Both the position numbers and the translations under genes were made by a program. Of a stretch of 64,000 nucleotides of DNA, positions 12,633-22,234 are shown piece by piece. Below the pieces are notes generated by a model. That model had not been told where the DNA came from and did not search any database. It was given only the letters and a program-made list of their open reading frames with translations. The stretch's first letter is position 1, and every line of letters starts with the position of its first letter. This stretch comes from Branchinecta lynchi (Eukaryota > Arthropoda > Branchiopoda > Anostraca > Branchinectidae), in contig JAKZAP010000018.1 in NCBI GenBank assembly GCA_023053575.1, positions 11,601,922 through 11,665,921 of the forward strand, read 5' to 3'.

Positions 12633-12751
12633 CTTGATAGCAATACCATAGATTACTGGATAACTCTGAACTAGGCTAATTAGCTGTTCCACGTCCATCT
12701 CAAATTATTTGCCAGGTTGCGATTTGTTTCGGCTCGAAGCCCGACAGAGCG

Positions 12752-13910
12752 TTTTTTGGGATCCCAAAACGTAAGTGGAGGGATACCTATGACATCGCAA
12801 AAGTGGTCCGTCCGTCTGTAAGCACGATAACTCTCGAAGAGAATGAGTTGTCAGTCTGTCCGTCCGTCCGTTTGTCCGTCTGTGCGCGCTATAACTCTGG
12901 AAGGGATTGAGAAATTTTGATGAAAATTCGTGTGAAGATTCTTTAGGTCAAGAGTAAGGTCGAGTTCGTAGATGGGATCTGTAGCCGTATATTTAGGGGT
13001 GGGGGCTTAAATTAAGGGGCAAATGAAATATTTTTAAACAGATAATATGATAGTCGATTATGGGATAAGAAGACATGCTGAACACGAATCTTGAAAACCG
13101 TTTTGTCATCGGACAAGTAGTTAGCCCGGAATCCGGCCAAAACCGGAAAGTCTGTTAAAAGTAAAAGTTCTATTTGAAGTTGATTAGATGTTCGATTTAG
13201 GGGTATGAGGACATGCTGAACTCGATGCTGAAAACCATTTTCTCGCCGGACAAGTAGTTCGCCGGGAATCCGGCCAAAACCGGAAAGTTTGTTAAAAGTA
13301 AAAGTTTTATTTGGAGTTGATTAGATGTTCGATTTAGGGGTAAGAAGACATGTTGAAGACTTTTGTGAAAAAATTTCTACCCGGGCAAGTAGTTCGCCCG
13401 GAATCCGGCCAAAACCGGAAAAAGTTAAAGTTTTATTTGTAGTTGATTAGATATCCGATTTAGGGGTAAGAAGAGATGCTGAATCCCTGTATGAATATAA
13501 TTTTTTACCCGAACATATACTTTGACCGGAATCAGGCTGGAGCCCGAAAATTTGTTATAAGTTAAATTAGTATTTGAAGTTGATTAGATGTTCAGTATTG
13601 GGGAAAGAAGATACGCTGAGATCGTATTTGAGCTTTCTTTTTTCGCCGGACAAGTAGTTCCGGAATTCGTGTGAAACCGGGAAATTGGCAGAAGTGGCAG
13701 GAAGTTTTCGTCAACACAGATATGACTTGTAGGGGTAAACACGCATGCTGAATCCATATCTGAACTTGGATTTCTAGCTATTTGGCCTTAACATGTTTCT
13801 GAATTTTAATAGTAAAAATGTTCAAGGAGTCTGGCGAAGACAAGACAAGACCCAATTGTCTGGATCAAACATTGAATTTTTGGAATCCCATCGAAACATT
13901 TGGTCTTGTT
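12752..13910 (+). mobile_element. GGGATCCC composite element, copy A
   Basis: Begins ttttttgggatcccaaaac, then acgtaagtggagggatacct and a (gtccgtcc)n microsatellite. The body has about five diverged ~130-bp units (…gttgattagatgttcgattt…acatgctga…ggacaagtagttcgcc…ccaaaaccgg…) and it ends ggaatcccatcgaaac, tttggtcttgtt. No coding capacity is seen. Confidence 0.8.
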
Positions 13911-14149
13911 GTGCATGTCACAAAGTTTCCAGACCCCCCCCCCCCCCCCCCCCCCCAACTCCTCTAACCATTGTCGCATGTGGTTCTGAGACATTTCTTG
14001 CCTGTCTAGGTCATCCGTTCTTATCACCAGAAAAGTTTTACTCGAATCGGACCACCCGTTCGCAACCTACAGAAATGGTCGGATCAAGAAACGGAAGTTT
14101 CCCCGGGGCATTGTTTCAGGTCCTTAAGTCTATTTGGCTGGGTCACTAA

Positions 14150-14620
14150 TATGCTTGCCAAGTTTCATCGTCCTTAGTACATCAGGAAGTAGGCTATCCT
14201 TACTCGCGATAACCAGAATTCTGGGAAACCCCCTCCAACTCCCCCCAAAGAGTCCCGATACGGTCTAGTTCTGTCAAGAACGTATCTAGGGCTTATGTTT
14301 CCCACCAAATTCCATCCCGATCCCTCGACGCTAAGCGTTTCCAGAAAATTCTGGTGTCCCCTTCAACTCCCCCCCACAAGTATCGGATCCGGTCCGGGCT
14401 TGACGTGGAGCATCTGAGACAACATTTCTTTCCACTTGCGAAGTTTCATTCAAATCGGATCGCCCGTTCAGAAGTTATGAATGCTTTGTGAATGACTTTT
14501 GGGTGACCTGACAAGTTTCATCGTCCTAGCTTATGTGGATGTGCCCGAACTAACAAAACCTGGACAGACCGACGAACGGACAGAAATTGCGATTGCTATA
14601 TGGCACTTGGCCGAAGGGTA
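14150..14620 (+). repeat. GGCACTTGCA family, 3' fragment
   Basis: tgccaagtttcatcgtcctt and related paragraphs, ending gctatatggcacttggcc. Confidence 0.45.
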
Positions 14621-14985
14621 CCTAAAACAATCGAATGGTAATAGAACAGTCGTCTTGTAATAGATACGGACCAAACAAAACTCCGGCGAATACCAAATTC
14701 GGTAACGAATAGGAACCAAATGAATCTGATCATAAAATTATAAAATGGACTGACCGAATGCGATAGAACAGATACGGACTTGAGAAAGTCCGGTGAATGA
14801 CGGAATTCGGTAACGAATGAGACCAAATGAACACGTCAAATTACAAAATTTACGAAGGGACGGACCGAATGCAGTGAAGTCCATGCGGACCGAACAAATG
14901 TTGGATGAATAACCAAATTCGATAAAGGTTGGGAACCAACAATCACGTGAAATCACCCAATTTGGAAATGTGGGGACAAATGATT
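14621..14985 (-). repeat. ~115-bp tandem family, array 1
   Basis: Three units of the type 'accgaatgcgatagaacaga … gtccggtgaatgacggaatt … cggtaacgaatgagacca'. Confidence 0.6.
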
Positions 14986-14993
14986 TTTATAAA

Positions 14994-15030
14994 ACGGGCA
15001 TCACGCCTTCGCCGCGATGCCCGTTTCGAC
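14994..15030. repeat. Hairpin AAACGGGCATC/GATGCCCGTTT
   Basis: An 11-bp perfect stem with a 13-nt C/G-rich loop between the 115-bp array and a G-tract/C-tract palindrome. Confidence 0.6.
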
Positions 15031-15289
15031 CGGAATTTTCGACTACGGCGAAAATTTGACAGAATTCCCAAACTTTAGGGGGGGGTCGCCCCCCCCCCCC
15101 CTCGGGACGCCACTGGTCAAGGAGTGAAGACAATTTAGTAAGTGAAAATGCATTTCTGGAAATAAAATTCGGGCGAGCTCGCTCACGTCTGTCATACCCT
15201 GCGATTTCGCTTAGACGTCGCGAAGTGTATTTTTGCCTGCCAATATTTAGACGCCCTCTGTGTGAATTCCTCTTTAGTCAAAGGAATGC

Positions 15290-15367
15290 AAATTCCTGCA
15301 AATTTTGTATGTTTCGGGGGGGGGGGGGGTCAGCCCCCCCCCCCCCCGCCCCTGGATACGGCCTTGT
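15290..15367. mobile_element. CCGTATCCAGG-family MITE, truncated copy
   Basis: Only the end gcccctggatacggccttg and the adjoining homopolymers (G11, C15) remain; the other end is missing. Confidence 0.6.
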
Positions 15368-15494
15368 TTCACCGTGTTTCGGCGAATGCTGCGTCTAGGA
15401 AAGCCACGTCATGTTTTCCATCTAGAATATATAATCCTGCATGAGATAGTATGTCTTCGCATTACCATCGTGCAACCATAGCCTGCGGTGACTA

Positions 15495-15664
15495 CACTGT
15501 AAAAAGTTTCTCCGAGTAACGATTAAAGTTAACTGCAGTATCTGCTACTAGGATTAATCTTGTCTCTACTGAGATAAGATTAATCCGAATTAGAGATAAG
15601 ATTATCTTTTTAGAGACAAGATTAATCCCAGTAGCAAATACTGCAAGATGTTTTTTTAGAGAGT
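15495..15664 (+). mobile_element. CACTGT MITE (TA target), copy 1
   Basis: About 170 bp beginning CACTGTAAAAAGTTTCTCCG, with nested palindromes around ttaatcttatctctactgag and a poly(T) end (tgcaagatgttttttt). The preceding TA fits a TA target. It lies between PUDP exons 2a and 2b. Confidence 0.8.
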
Positions 15665-16281
15665 ATTCAGTTCCAAACTTCTGTGAGAGCCGATACTTGT
15701 ATCCGAACTACCACACCTTCGACCTACTTAACTCGTTTTCGATAACCTCTATAACGCCACCTGCTCTTTTGAACAAATAATCAGACAAACCTAGCTTAAT
15801 CATTCTTCTACATATAAAAATGTTAACATCCCTTCCATTTAAACTATAAAAAAAATTGTCACCACAAAAACTACAGATACATTTCTAGTTGAAAATCAGA
15901 CTACAGTAGCCTATTTACTTTTGAGACTAAATAGGTACTATAAACTATAATGTAAACAGTCCAAAATAAATTGCTATTGCTAAATCTGAAAGCTTCGTGG
16001 GATGACGAGAAAAATAAATTACTTATATTGACTAATACCGAAAATCAAATAAATAATTTCTTAAGATAATCGGTATTAAAAATTGGCGCAGTAAGATTCG
16101 GGTTCGTGGATCTGGGGATACCGTAAAACAAAGCCGAACCACCCGAAGAAACTCCATCGAAAGCGGAAGAGTTTCACAGACTAGGATTAAGTTGGACAAA
16201 GGGGGCAACCAATTATCTGGAGCTGTCTCGAGTCACGCCCACGATTTTCGGGAAGGCTCGTGATTTTTATTATTTAAATTA

Positions 16282-16447
16282 CACTAAAAAAAATCTTGAA
16301 GGATTTGCTACTGGGACTAAGCTTGTCTTTATTGAGATAAGATTATCTATAATCCGGATTAATCTTATCCCAGTAGAGATAAGATTAATCCCCGTAGCAA
16401 ATACTGCAGTTAACTTTAATCCTTACTTGGAGAAACTTTTTACAGTG
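16282..16447 (-). mobile_element. CACTGT MITE, copy 2
   Basis: Reverse orientation: begins cactaaaaaaaatcttgaag and ends gagaaactttttacagtg, with TA on both sides. It is 230 bp upstream of PUDP exon 2b. Confidence 0.85.
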
Positions 16448-16679
16448 TAAGATACGACCTACTAGGGTCGAACACAGACAAAATAAGTAACAAACACTGG
16501 CATAAATATAAACTACAAATGAAATTAAACAAAATTTCAGCACATCAACCTGGAGAAACCCCCATTTTGCCACGTCGTATTGTCTGAAGATATAGCTTCT
16601 CCTGCAGGATTATGGTTGATGATCGTCTGTACTTGTTTATATCATTTGTGTGCCCTCTTTGTCCTTTTTTCTTCCTCAG

Positions 16680-16898
16680 ATACTGAGATAATATATACCC
16701 GTGTTACCGAGGAGATAGCAGCTCGCTATGGCAAAACTTACCCTTGGGAAGTCAAGCTCAAACAAATGGGAAGGACTGCCCCGGAACTAGCCAAGGTCAT
16801 CGTTCAGGAACTGGACTTGCCACTCTTACCTTGCGAATATACAGTCGAAGCAAAAGTGATGCAAGAGAAAATGTTTCCAACCTGCAAACTGCTGCCAG
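16680..16898 (+). CDS. PUDP: PUDP exon 2b: cap domain, version B (alternative or mutually exclusive exon)
   Basis: Same length (219 nt) and same phase 1-1 as exon 2a, with a strong acceptor (cctttttt-cttcctcag) and donor (G then gtatac). It encodes D-TEIIYTRV, YGKTYPWE, KQMGRTAPE, LDLPLLPCEY, and ends CKLLPG. By eye about 32 of 74 positions match exon 2a, and no position needs a gap. Shared residues are the family-conserved ones (D-x-E, YG-TY-WE-K, MGR, LP, P-EY-E, FP-C, L-PG), while the loops between differ. There is no stop, frameshift or repeat inside. Equal length and conserved borders after so much divergence indicate selection on both versions. Because both exons are symmetric, skipping one or including both keeps frame. 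Confidence 0.88.
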
Positions 16899-16920
16899 GT
16901 ATACCGACAGCTATTCGAGC

Positions 16921-17040
16921 GCCGAACGTTTGAGTCTTCATCTACGGAACTAGTGGCGCGTAATTTTCAGTCGTCGCTCGTAATGTCAGTGGCAATACAC
17001 TCTGTAGTTGCGTTTCTGATCGAAGTTTGGCTTAGCCGGT
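16921..17040 (+). pseudogene. Possible decayed copy of PUDP exon 3
   Basis: Starting 23 nt after exon 2b, one frame reads AERLSLHLRN and then a stop; exon 3 begins AERLVRHLKS. Further on, MSVAIHSVV recalls exon 3 IAVATSSSS, with the nucleotides cagtggcaa shared, and the segment ends cggt where exon 3 ends aggt. The preceding AG is one base out of phase and an intron of about 22 nt would be too short, so it cannot be spliced as it stands. It may be a remnant of a duplication that once covered exons 2 and 3 together. The match is short and judged by eye. Confidence 0.35.
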
Positions 17041-17889
17041 TGCTTAATTTCTGTTTTCGAGCGCTGTCGAAGTCCACCGTTCACTTAATTAGTGTTTTAC
17101 GAGTCCGACTTGCACGTCCGCCGTTTCTTCAACGTTTCAAGCAAACTTGGAACTAGCTAGCTCACGAATTTAGACGTCCAGAGTTTGAAGGACGAAGAAA
17201 CTGAGACCGGCGACCAAAAACGATACTTGAACGAAGGTAACTTCAAACTTCGATCAAAAATGAAACTTGTGATTCTTCTTCAGGATTGTAATGTTGTCAA
17301 TTTCACTTTAGAGCTAAAACCGAGGCTTTCTACGTAATGTCATAAGCACCGGATAAGCTTTCCGGAACTGGAATCTTCCTCAGAGAGAAGAAAGGGGTGC
17401 TCAAAAGTAACGGCGCTCGATTTGCGATGGTAAAGTCAGAGTTCTTGATATGTCCTAACAAGATGTCTGAGCTTGACTAACACTGTTAAATGTCTTTTGT
17501 AGCAAAATCAGTAGTCGCTACTCCGTCTTGAAGCTTAAGTTTAGCACATGTATTTTGTTATACCGTTGTGGACTCGAACGGGTTTCCATAGCAAGTTTAT
17601 GCCCCCCCCCCCCCTCCCGGTTTCTAAGCAATATGGAAGGATCGAATTTCGCTGAAAGTAGGAATTTCAGTAAAGAAAAATAATTTTCACTTGCGGCGCA
17701 CTTTGTGTTGTCATTTGCCATTTTGTGTTGGAGACAATTACTTCAACCGCTACCCTTTCCGCAAAATTAGAAGCATGTTCCACCCTTCTTACATCAGTTA
17801 CTATGCTAACCGTTCCTTCTCGAAATCGTAAGCCACACAGTAAGCGTGGTAACCACGATCTCAATGTGTGACACAAATGGCAGGATACT

Positions 17890-18075
17890 CTTGATGACTT
17901 GCTGATGCAAAATCTCCGGCCTCTCCGGGTAGCTAGCGGAAGAAAGGCAGAAATGGTGTCGCTGCTGCTGCCAAAGATCGCGGTGATTGATTGACACAGG
18001 ATTTGAGTCGTTGAGTTTGAGTCGTACGGACACGCTGGCGTGTTTTGGACTTAGTCATGTAGAGTATTAGCGAAT
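17890..18075 (+). repeat. Intronic duplication, copy 1
   Basis: aaaatctccggcctctccgg and the following ~180 bp are repeated at 18370-18570, immediately before PUDP exon 3. Confidence 0.75.
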
Positions 18076-18369
18076 GGCGCGATACTTTGCTGAAAGTAGA
18101 AAAATTGTTGAAGCCAAGAAGCCGTGACATCATGCGTAGTTACTGCGGTAAGTAGGGTGGAAGACGACCTAAGTAACTGGCCTATTGTCCATGATGCGTT
18201 CCGACCTCCTACCTAAGGTTAGTAAAAGCTGCAATCGTCGTTACAACTGTATGAAGCGATATTCAAACTGAAATGACGTTGGTAGTTTTTAATAATTATA
18301 CGGGGGTTGATAGACCCCTCTAGTGGCGTTATTCTGAACTGGCTACCGATGTACCAAGCTGATGCTAAT

Positions 18370-18570
18370 AATCTTGATGACTATCTGTCCTTGCCGATGT
18401 AAAATCTCCGGCCTCTCCGGGTACCTAGCGGAAGAAAGTCAGAAGTGGTGTCACATCTGCTCCCAAAGATCGCCGTGATTGCTTGACTCAGGATTTGAGT
18501 CGTTACGGAGACGATTAATCCTTCTTCCTGAGGATCACTGGCGTGTTTTAGTCATATAGAGTATTCATGT
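18370..18570 (+). repeat. Intronic duplication, copy 2, adjoining PUDP exon 3
   Basis: taaaatctccggcctctccg, tcagaagtggtgtcacatct and ggcgtgttttagtcatatag match copy 1 with scattered changes and small indels. Confidence 0.75.
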
Positions 18571-18574
18571 TTAG

Positions 18575-18677
18575 GCGCTGAGCGACTGGTGCGTCATCTC
18601 AAGTCGAAGGGTGTCCCTATAGCAGTGGCAACAAGCAGTAGCTCTGAGACGTTCCATATGAAAACGACGAACCACAG
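18575..18677 (+). CDS. PUDP: PUDP exon 3: HAD motif II
   Basis: The acceptor (tattcatgtttag) precedes 18575 and the donor is AG followed by gtaaac. The exon is 103 nt and encodes G-AERLVRHLKSKGVPIAVA, then TSSSSETFHMKTTNHR. The strand VPIAVATSS carries the motif II Thr/Ser that binds the phosphoryl group. The codons split at both ends match their neighbours: G from exon 2 (either version) and AG|G (Arg) into exon 4. The 200 bp in front of it are duplicated at 17890-18075. Confidence 0.92.
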
Positions 18678-19134
18678 GTAAACATAAAATACTGTCAGAA
18701 AGGATTGAAATATTGTTTGATGTTAGGAGGGTAAAGTGATATTTGATGTGATATGACAAGAAAGTTTTATGACACCATCGAATCTGTTTGCCCCGTCATT
18801 AGACCCATTCAGGGAGGTCATTTTAAATCAGAGGTGCTCTGAAATTGCCATGATAGTGGTAGTGATACTGCATCACAGAAAGGCTTTCGTCTTCATAGCT
18901 GAAAGTACCAAACGAGTTTAAAGGGGAAAGTCGCAAAGTCTGATCCTGACTTTTTAATTTATTGTCTTAAAGTTTCAGTGCAGTTAGAGATATTGATGTA
19001 TGCTGAGTTAGATCCTAGACTCACAGATACAAAACAGACCGTTTGGCAAACGGATATTGGTCATCCATCTTTTTTCGTAAGGTCAGTGTTGCAGAAACTG
19101 TATTGTAAAGTTCCGAAAGTGTCCGATCTAGGTA

Positions 19135-19453
19135 CAGTAGAGGTATGCTCCTTTGATCGTTAGTGAACCTTGGACAATGCCATTTCCATGTGACAAAAGC
19201 ATCTCTCCGTGCCGGCGACTTCTCTGAGCTTCAGGTTTCAAATTGACTGTCACAGAAGAAGAAAGGACATCGAGAAAGAGGACCGTTATACACTAGATAA
19301 AAAACGGGAGGGCGGGCAATTAATCTGTATCTTACCAGTCAGAGGAGCGGAGTCAGCCTGGAGTTAGCACTACATCTGAATTTTGGGCCTTAATTTTCCC
19401 GTTTACCCCAGCACTGTCCACAGTTAACCAACGTTCGTTCATACCTCGACTGT
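19135..19453 (+). mobile_element. AGAGGTATG MITE, copy 2 (with internal insertion)
   Basis: cagtagaggtatgctccttt to cgttcatacctcgactgta. Longer than the others (about 320 bp), so other sequence has entered it. It ends about 60 bp before PUDP exon 4. Confidence 0.65.
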
Positions 19454-19516
19454 ACTATGAGTGAGCGGTGAACAAATACATTCCAGTCAAGTACATACGA
19501 ACATTTCTTTCTTTAG

Positions 19517-19646
19517 GGAATTTTTTGAAATATTTGATCACATCGTCTTCGGGAGCTCCGAACCGGAGCTGAAGCACGGAAAACCAGCCCCCGACATTTT
19601 CCTCCTGTGTGCCAGCAGATTCCCAGATAAGCCTGCCCCGGAAAAG
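19517..19646 (+). CDS. PUDP: PUDP exon 4: HAD motif III
   Basis: The acceptor tttctttctttag precedes 19517 and the donor is AAG followed by gtaagc. The exon encodes EFFEIFDHIVFG, an acidic link SSEPELKH, then GKPAPDIFLLCASRF and PDKPAPEK. GKP-x-PD is the motif III loop whose Lys (K150) stabilises the phospho-aspartyl intermediate. The sequence aligns closely with the family; no odd residues. Confidence 0.94.
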
Positions 19647-19981
19647 GTAAGCTGACCCAAGAACAGGCAGGGGGGATTTCAAGTGCCTGGGGTCCGACGG
19701 TGAAGACCCAGAGAGCGTGTTCCACCCTACTTACCATAGTTACTACGCATGAAGTCACGGGTCAGGGCTGGAACGAATTTTCGGCAAAATACCTTGCCGC
19801 GGGTTGTCGGACTAATCACGTCACAGAGATCGTAGTTACCAGTTACACGCATAGAGTTACTAGATCCGAAAGATCACATTTCATTCGATGAAATCCGTTA
19901 TCTGTGGACAGCGGACAAACGGAGTAACGAATTTTTATCGGATTTTCAGGGCTATTTAAGCGAATACGTGATGTGTAACTA

Positions 19982-20148
19982 CAGTGTAAAAAGTTACTCC
20001 GAGTAAGGATAAAAGTTAATGGCAGTATTTGCTACTGGGATTAATTTTATATCTACTGGGGTAAGATTAATCCGCATTAGAGATAATTTTATCTCAACAG
20101 AGACAAGGTTAATCCCAATAGCAAATCCTGCAAGATTTTTTTTTAGTG
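19982..20148 (+). mobile_element. CACTGT MITE, copy 3
   Basis: cagtgtaaaaagttactccg to tttttttagtg, with TA flanks. It lies in PUDP intron 4. The 64 bp following it are the reverse complement of the 64 bp preceding copy 2. Confidence 0.8.
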
Positions 20149-21189
20149 TAGCTTAAATAAAAAAAAATAATAAAAATCACGAGCCTTCCCGAAAATCGTG
20201 GGCGTGACTCGAGACCTATCGACGCAGTATCCCCGTGATATCGATATCTGTCCTGCACACGGGTACTTCGTCGGCTTATTTGTAGAGACAAAAAGATCGG
20301 AAGGCACATAGGAAGAGTCCTTTGCAAGCCACGCCTACTGGTAACGCAAATGCAAGTCTGACCAAATTACCGAAGAGAGTAAAATGAACAGACTAAAGAG
20401 CGACGTGGCAATACTTTTGATTCCACCCTTCGAACAATAGTAACTATTTCATTCCAACCTCGTAAAATGTTACTACGCTGACCGTTCCAACCGTCTCGAA
20501 ATAGTAACTAATGTAACTATTTGCTTACGATGCTCAGGAGTGTAGTAAGCGTGGTAACTACGCATCTCTGTAACGTGATTGGTCGGATTCGCCAGTGCGT
20601 CATGGGAGCTGAGTTTCGAAAGAGCCACCGGATCTTGATAGCGGGAACCTTAACTGACATGAATGGATGAATTTTATTTGTAACCCGTCACACCGTTACA
20701 GGAAACAAGATGATGATGACATTTTATTTACGCACTTAAGAAGAGGAAAATAGTGCATTATAGACAAAGAAATGGAAAAAATACACTAAGCTTTCAATAA
20801 TGTAGTAAATGCACGAGATCATAAAATAAAAATTTAAAAAAAAGAAAAAAAGGGACTAATCGGGTCTAAAAAATCTTCTTCCTAGATGGAGTGCGGAGAA
20901 ATGGCCAAGGGCAGAAACGTGAAGGTCTTGGGCAATCGAAGATAACTTTCCACAATGGTCAGAGGGCAAAAAAGTTGCAGCTATACGGGAATTCCTATAA
21001 CGTCGAGGAAGGTACAAGAGAAATTTACAATAAATGAAATAAAAAGTCCTGATATGTTTTAAATCTCTTCGCCTCGGAATACCAAAAATTCCGGAATGGT
21101 TGTAGACAGAGGGAGGACAAAAACTATTATATAAACTACCAAGGGCTTTCCTGTTATACCTTCCTCTATTCGGAACTATTTTTCCATAT

Positions 21190-22086
21190 CCGACACGAAT
21201 AGGATCGTGAACAGCCGAAACAGCGTTATCGCAGATTTTGACTAGTGGTTTCCAAAATCCATCGGGTTTGGAAACTACTGACGTTTACGTTGGTAATAGA
21301 GTCATGCCCATCTAGCTGGTCAAGTGCGGCTTTTCGGGAAAGCGGATCTGATATGCCGGCAGGAGAGTTGTCAACGATTATTTTAACAGCATCGGAGTAT
21401 GAGGGCATGTGGTTGCGATGGGCTGATTTGTTGCCGGCTGTTGACATTTTTGGCTGAGTGTTAGACAAGTTATCCATCGAGAAAAGTCACTCAGACATAA
21501 GTTTGACTTCGTTGACACAGGTAGTGATTTGGCAGGAAAGGGTGGCAAAGGCTGAAGCCAGGATTGGTCACCAAAAATAACTTCGTACACCCTGGAAAGT
21601 ATCCCAAAAGTATCTCAAAGTAACCCAATGTAACCTAACGTAACCCAAAGTAACCCAATGCAATGTAATCCAAAGTAACCCATTGTAACCAAAAGAAACC
21701 CAAAGTAACCCAAAGTATCCTGAAGTAACTCGTACACCCTGGTTCTTGGTGACCAACCCTGGGGTTGAAGCTGGGATGAACGGTACCTCACTTGGAGACT
21801 TGATCACGAAATCAGGCAGAGAGACATCGTCTTCATCGCAGCGAGTGAAGGCAGCGAGAACATCGGTAGCATGAGCCGACGCAGCGTTGGGACCTGAACG
21901 ACGTGGGACAGGATCCTGCGGAAAAGCCTTCTTCCAAAGTAGGCGCTTTGCAGCCAAAATAGCTGCCTCAGGAAAAAACTCTACAGCGTATTGAGCAATG
22001 CTGTCATGGCCGATTCCCTTTTCGAAATTATCTTGCAAGAAGTTCAATACAGGGTCGTAGAAAAGCACAGCCAAATGGCCAACCAA
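21190..22086 (-). pseudogene. Retroelement ORF1-like protein, interrupted by a MITE and broken
   Basis: From the ATG at 22086 about 105 codons look genuinely coding (DPVLNFLQDNFEKGIGHDSI, AAKRLLWKKAF, RRSGPNAASAHATDVLAAF, VSLPDFVIKSPSEVPFIPAS). The type, a small helical N-terminal domain with a basic linker and an SLP-x-FV motif, occurs widely upstream of retroelement polymerases in marine and other invertebrates. At 21763-21559 a 0.2-kb insertion adds a W/G/L-rich frame and a stop. After it the original protein resumes (LASAFATLSCQITTCVNEVK, then MDNLSNTQPKMSTAGNK) until a further stop near 21226. It sits in PUDP intron 4, antisense, beside composite element copy B. Retroelement origin is inferred. 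Confidence 0.5.
21559..21763. mobile_element. hAT-like MITE with a TAACCCAAAG minisatellite core, inserted in ORF1
   Basis: The ends CCAGGATTGGTCACCA and TGGTGACCAACCCTGG are inverted repeats, continued by cgtacaccctgg near both ends. The flanks gctgaagc and gttgaagc are near-identical 8-mers, as expected for an 8-bp target duplication (two extra G at the right). The interior (21600-21725) is a degenerate tandem array of a roughly 10-bp unit, taacccaaag. Confidence 0.6.
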
Positions 22087-22234
22087 ATGGCCAACATGGC
22101 CAACTGCCAGGTTTTGGATTCCAAGTACACACGGTCACTTTTTGACAGTTGAAGCTTGAAACCGATAATTATCAAACTGAAACGGAGATTGCGACCGTTC
22201 AGCTCAACGGTCAAACCAAGACTGTGAGTAAAAA

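Noticed and set aside
13793..14149. 118-residue frame with a proline run
   Set aside because: The frame is formed by a poly(C) tract at the junction of composite copy A and another repeat; the sequence belongs to repeats on both sides.
21600..21725. TAACCC-rich array as interstitial telomere
   Set aside because: The period is about 10 bp (taacccaaag), not a telomeric hexamer or pentamer, and it lies within a MITE.
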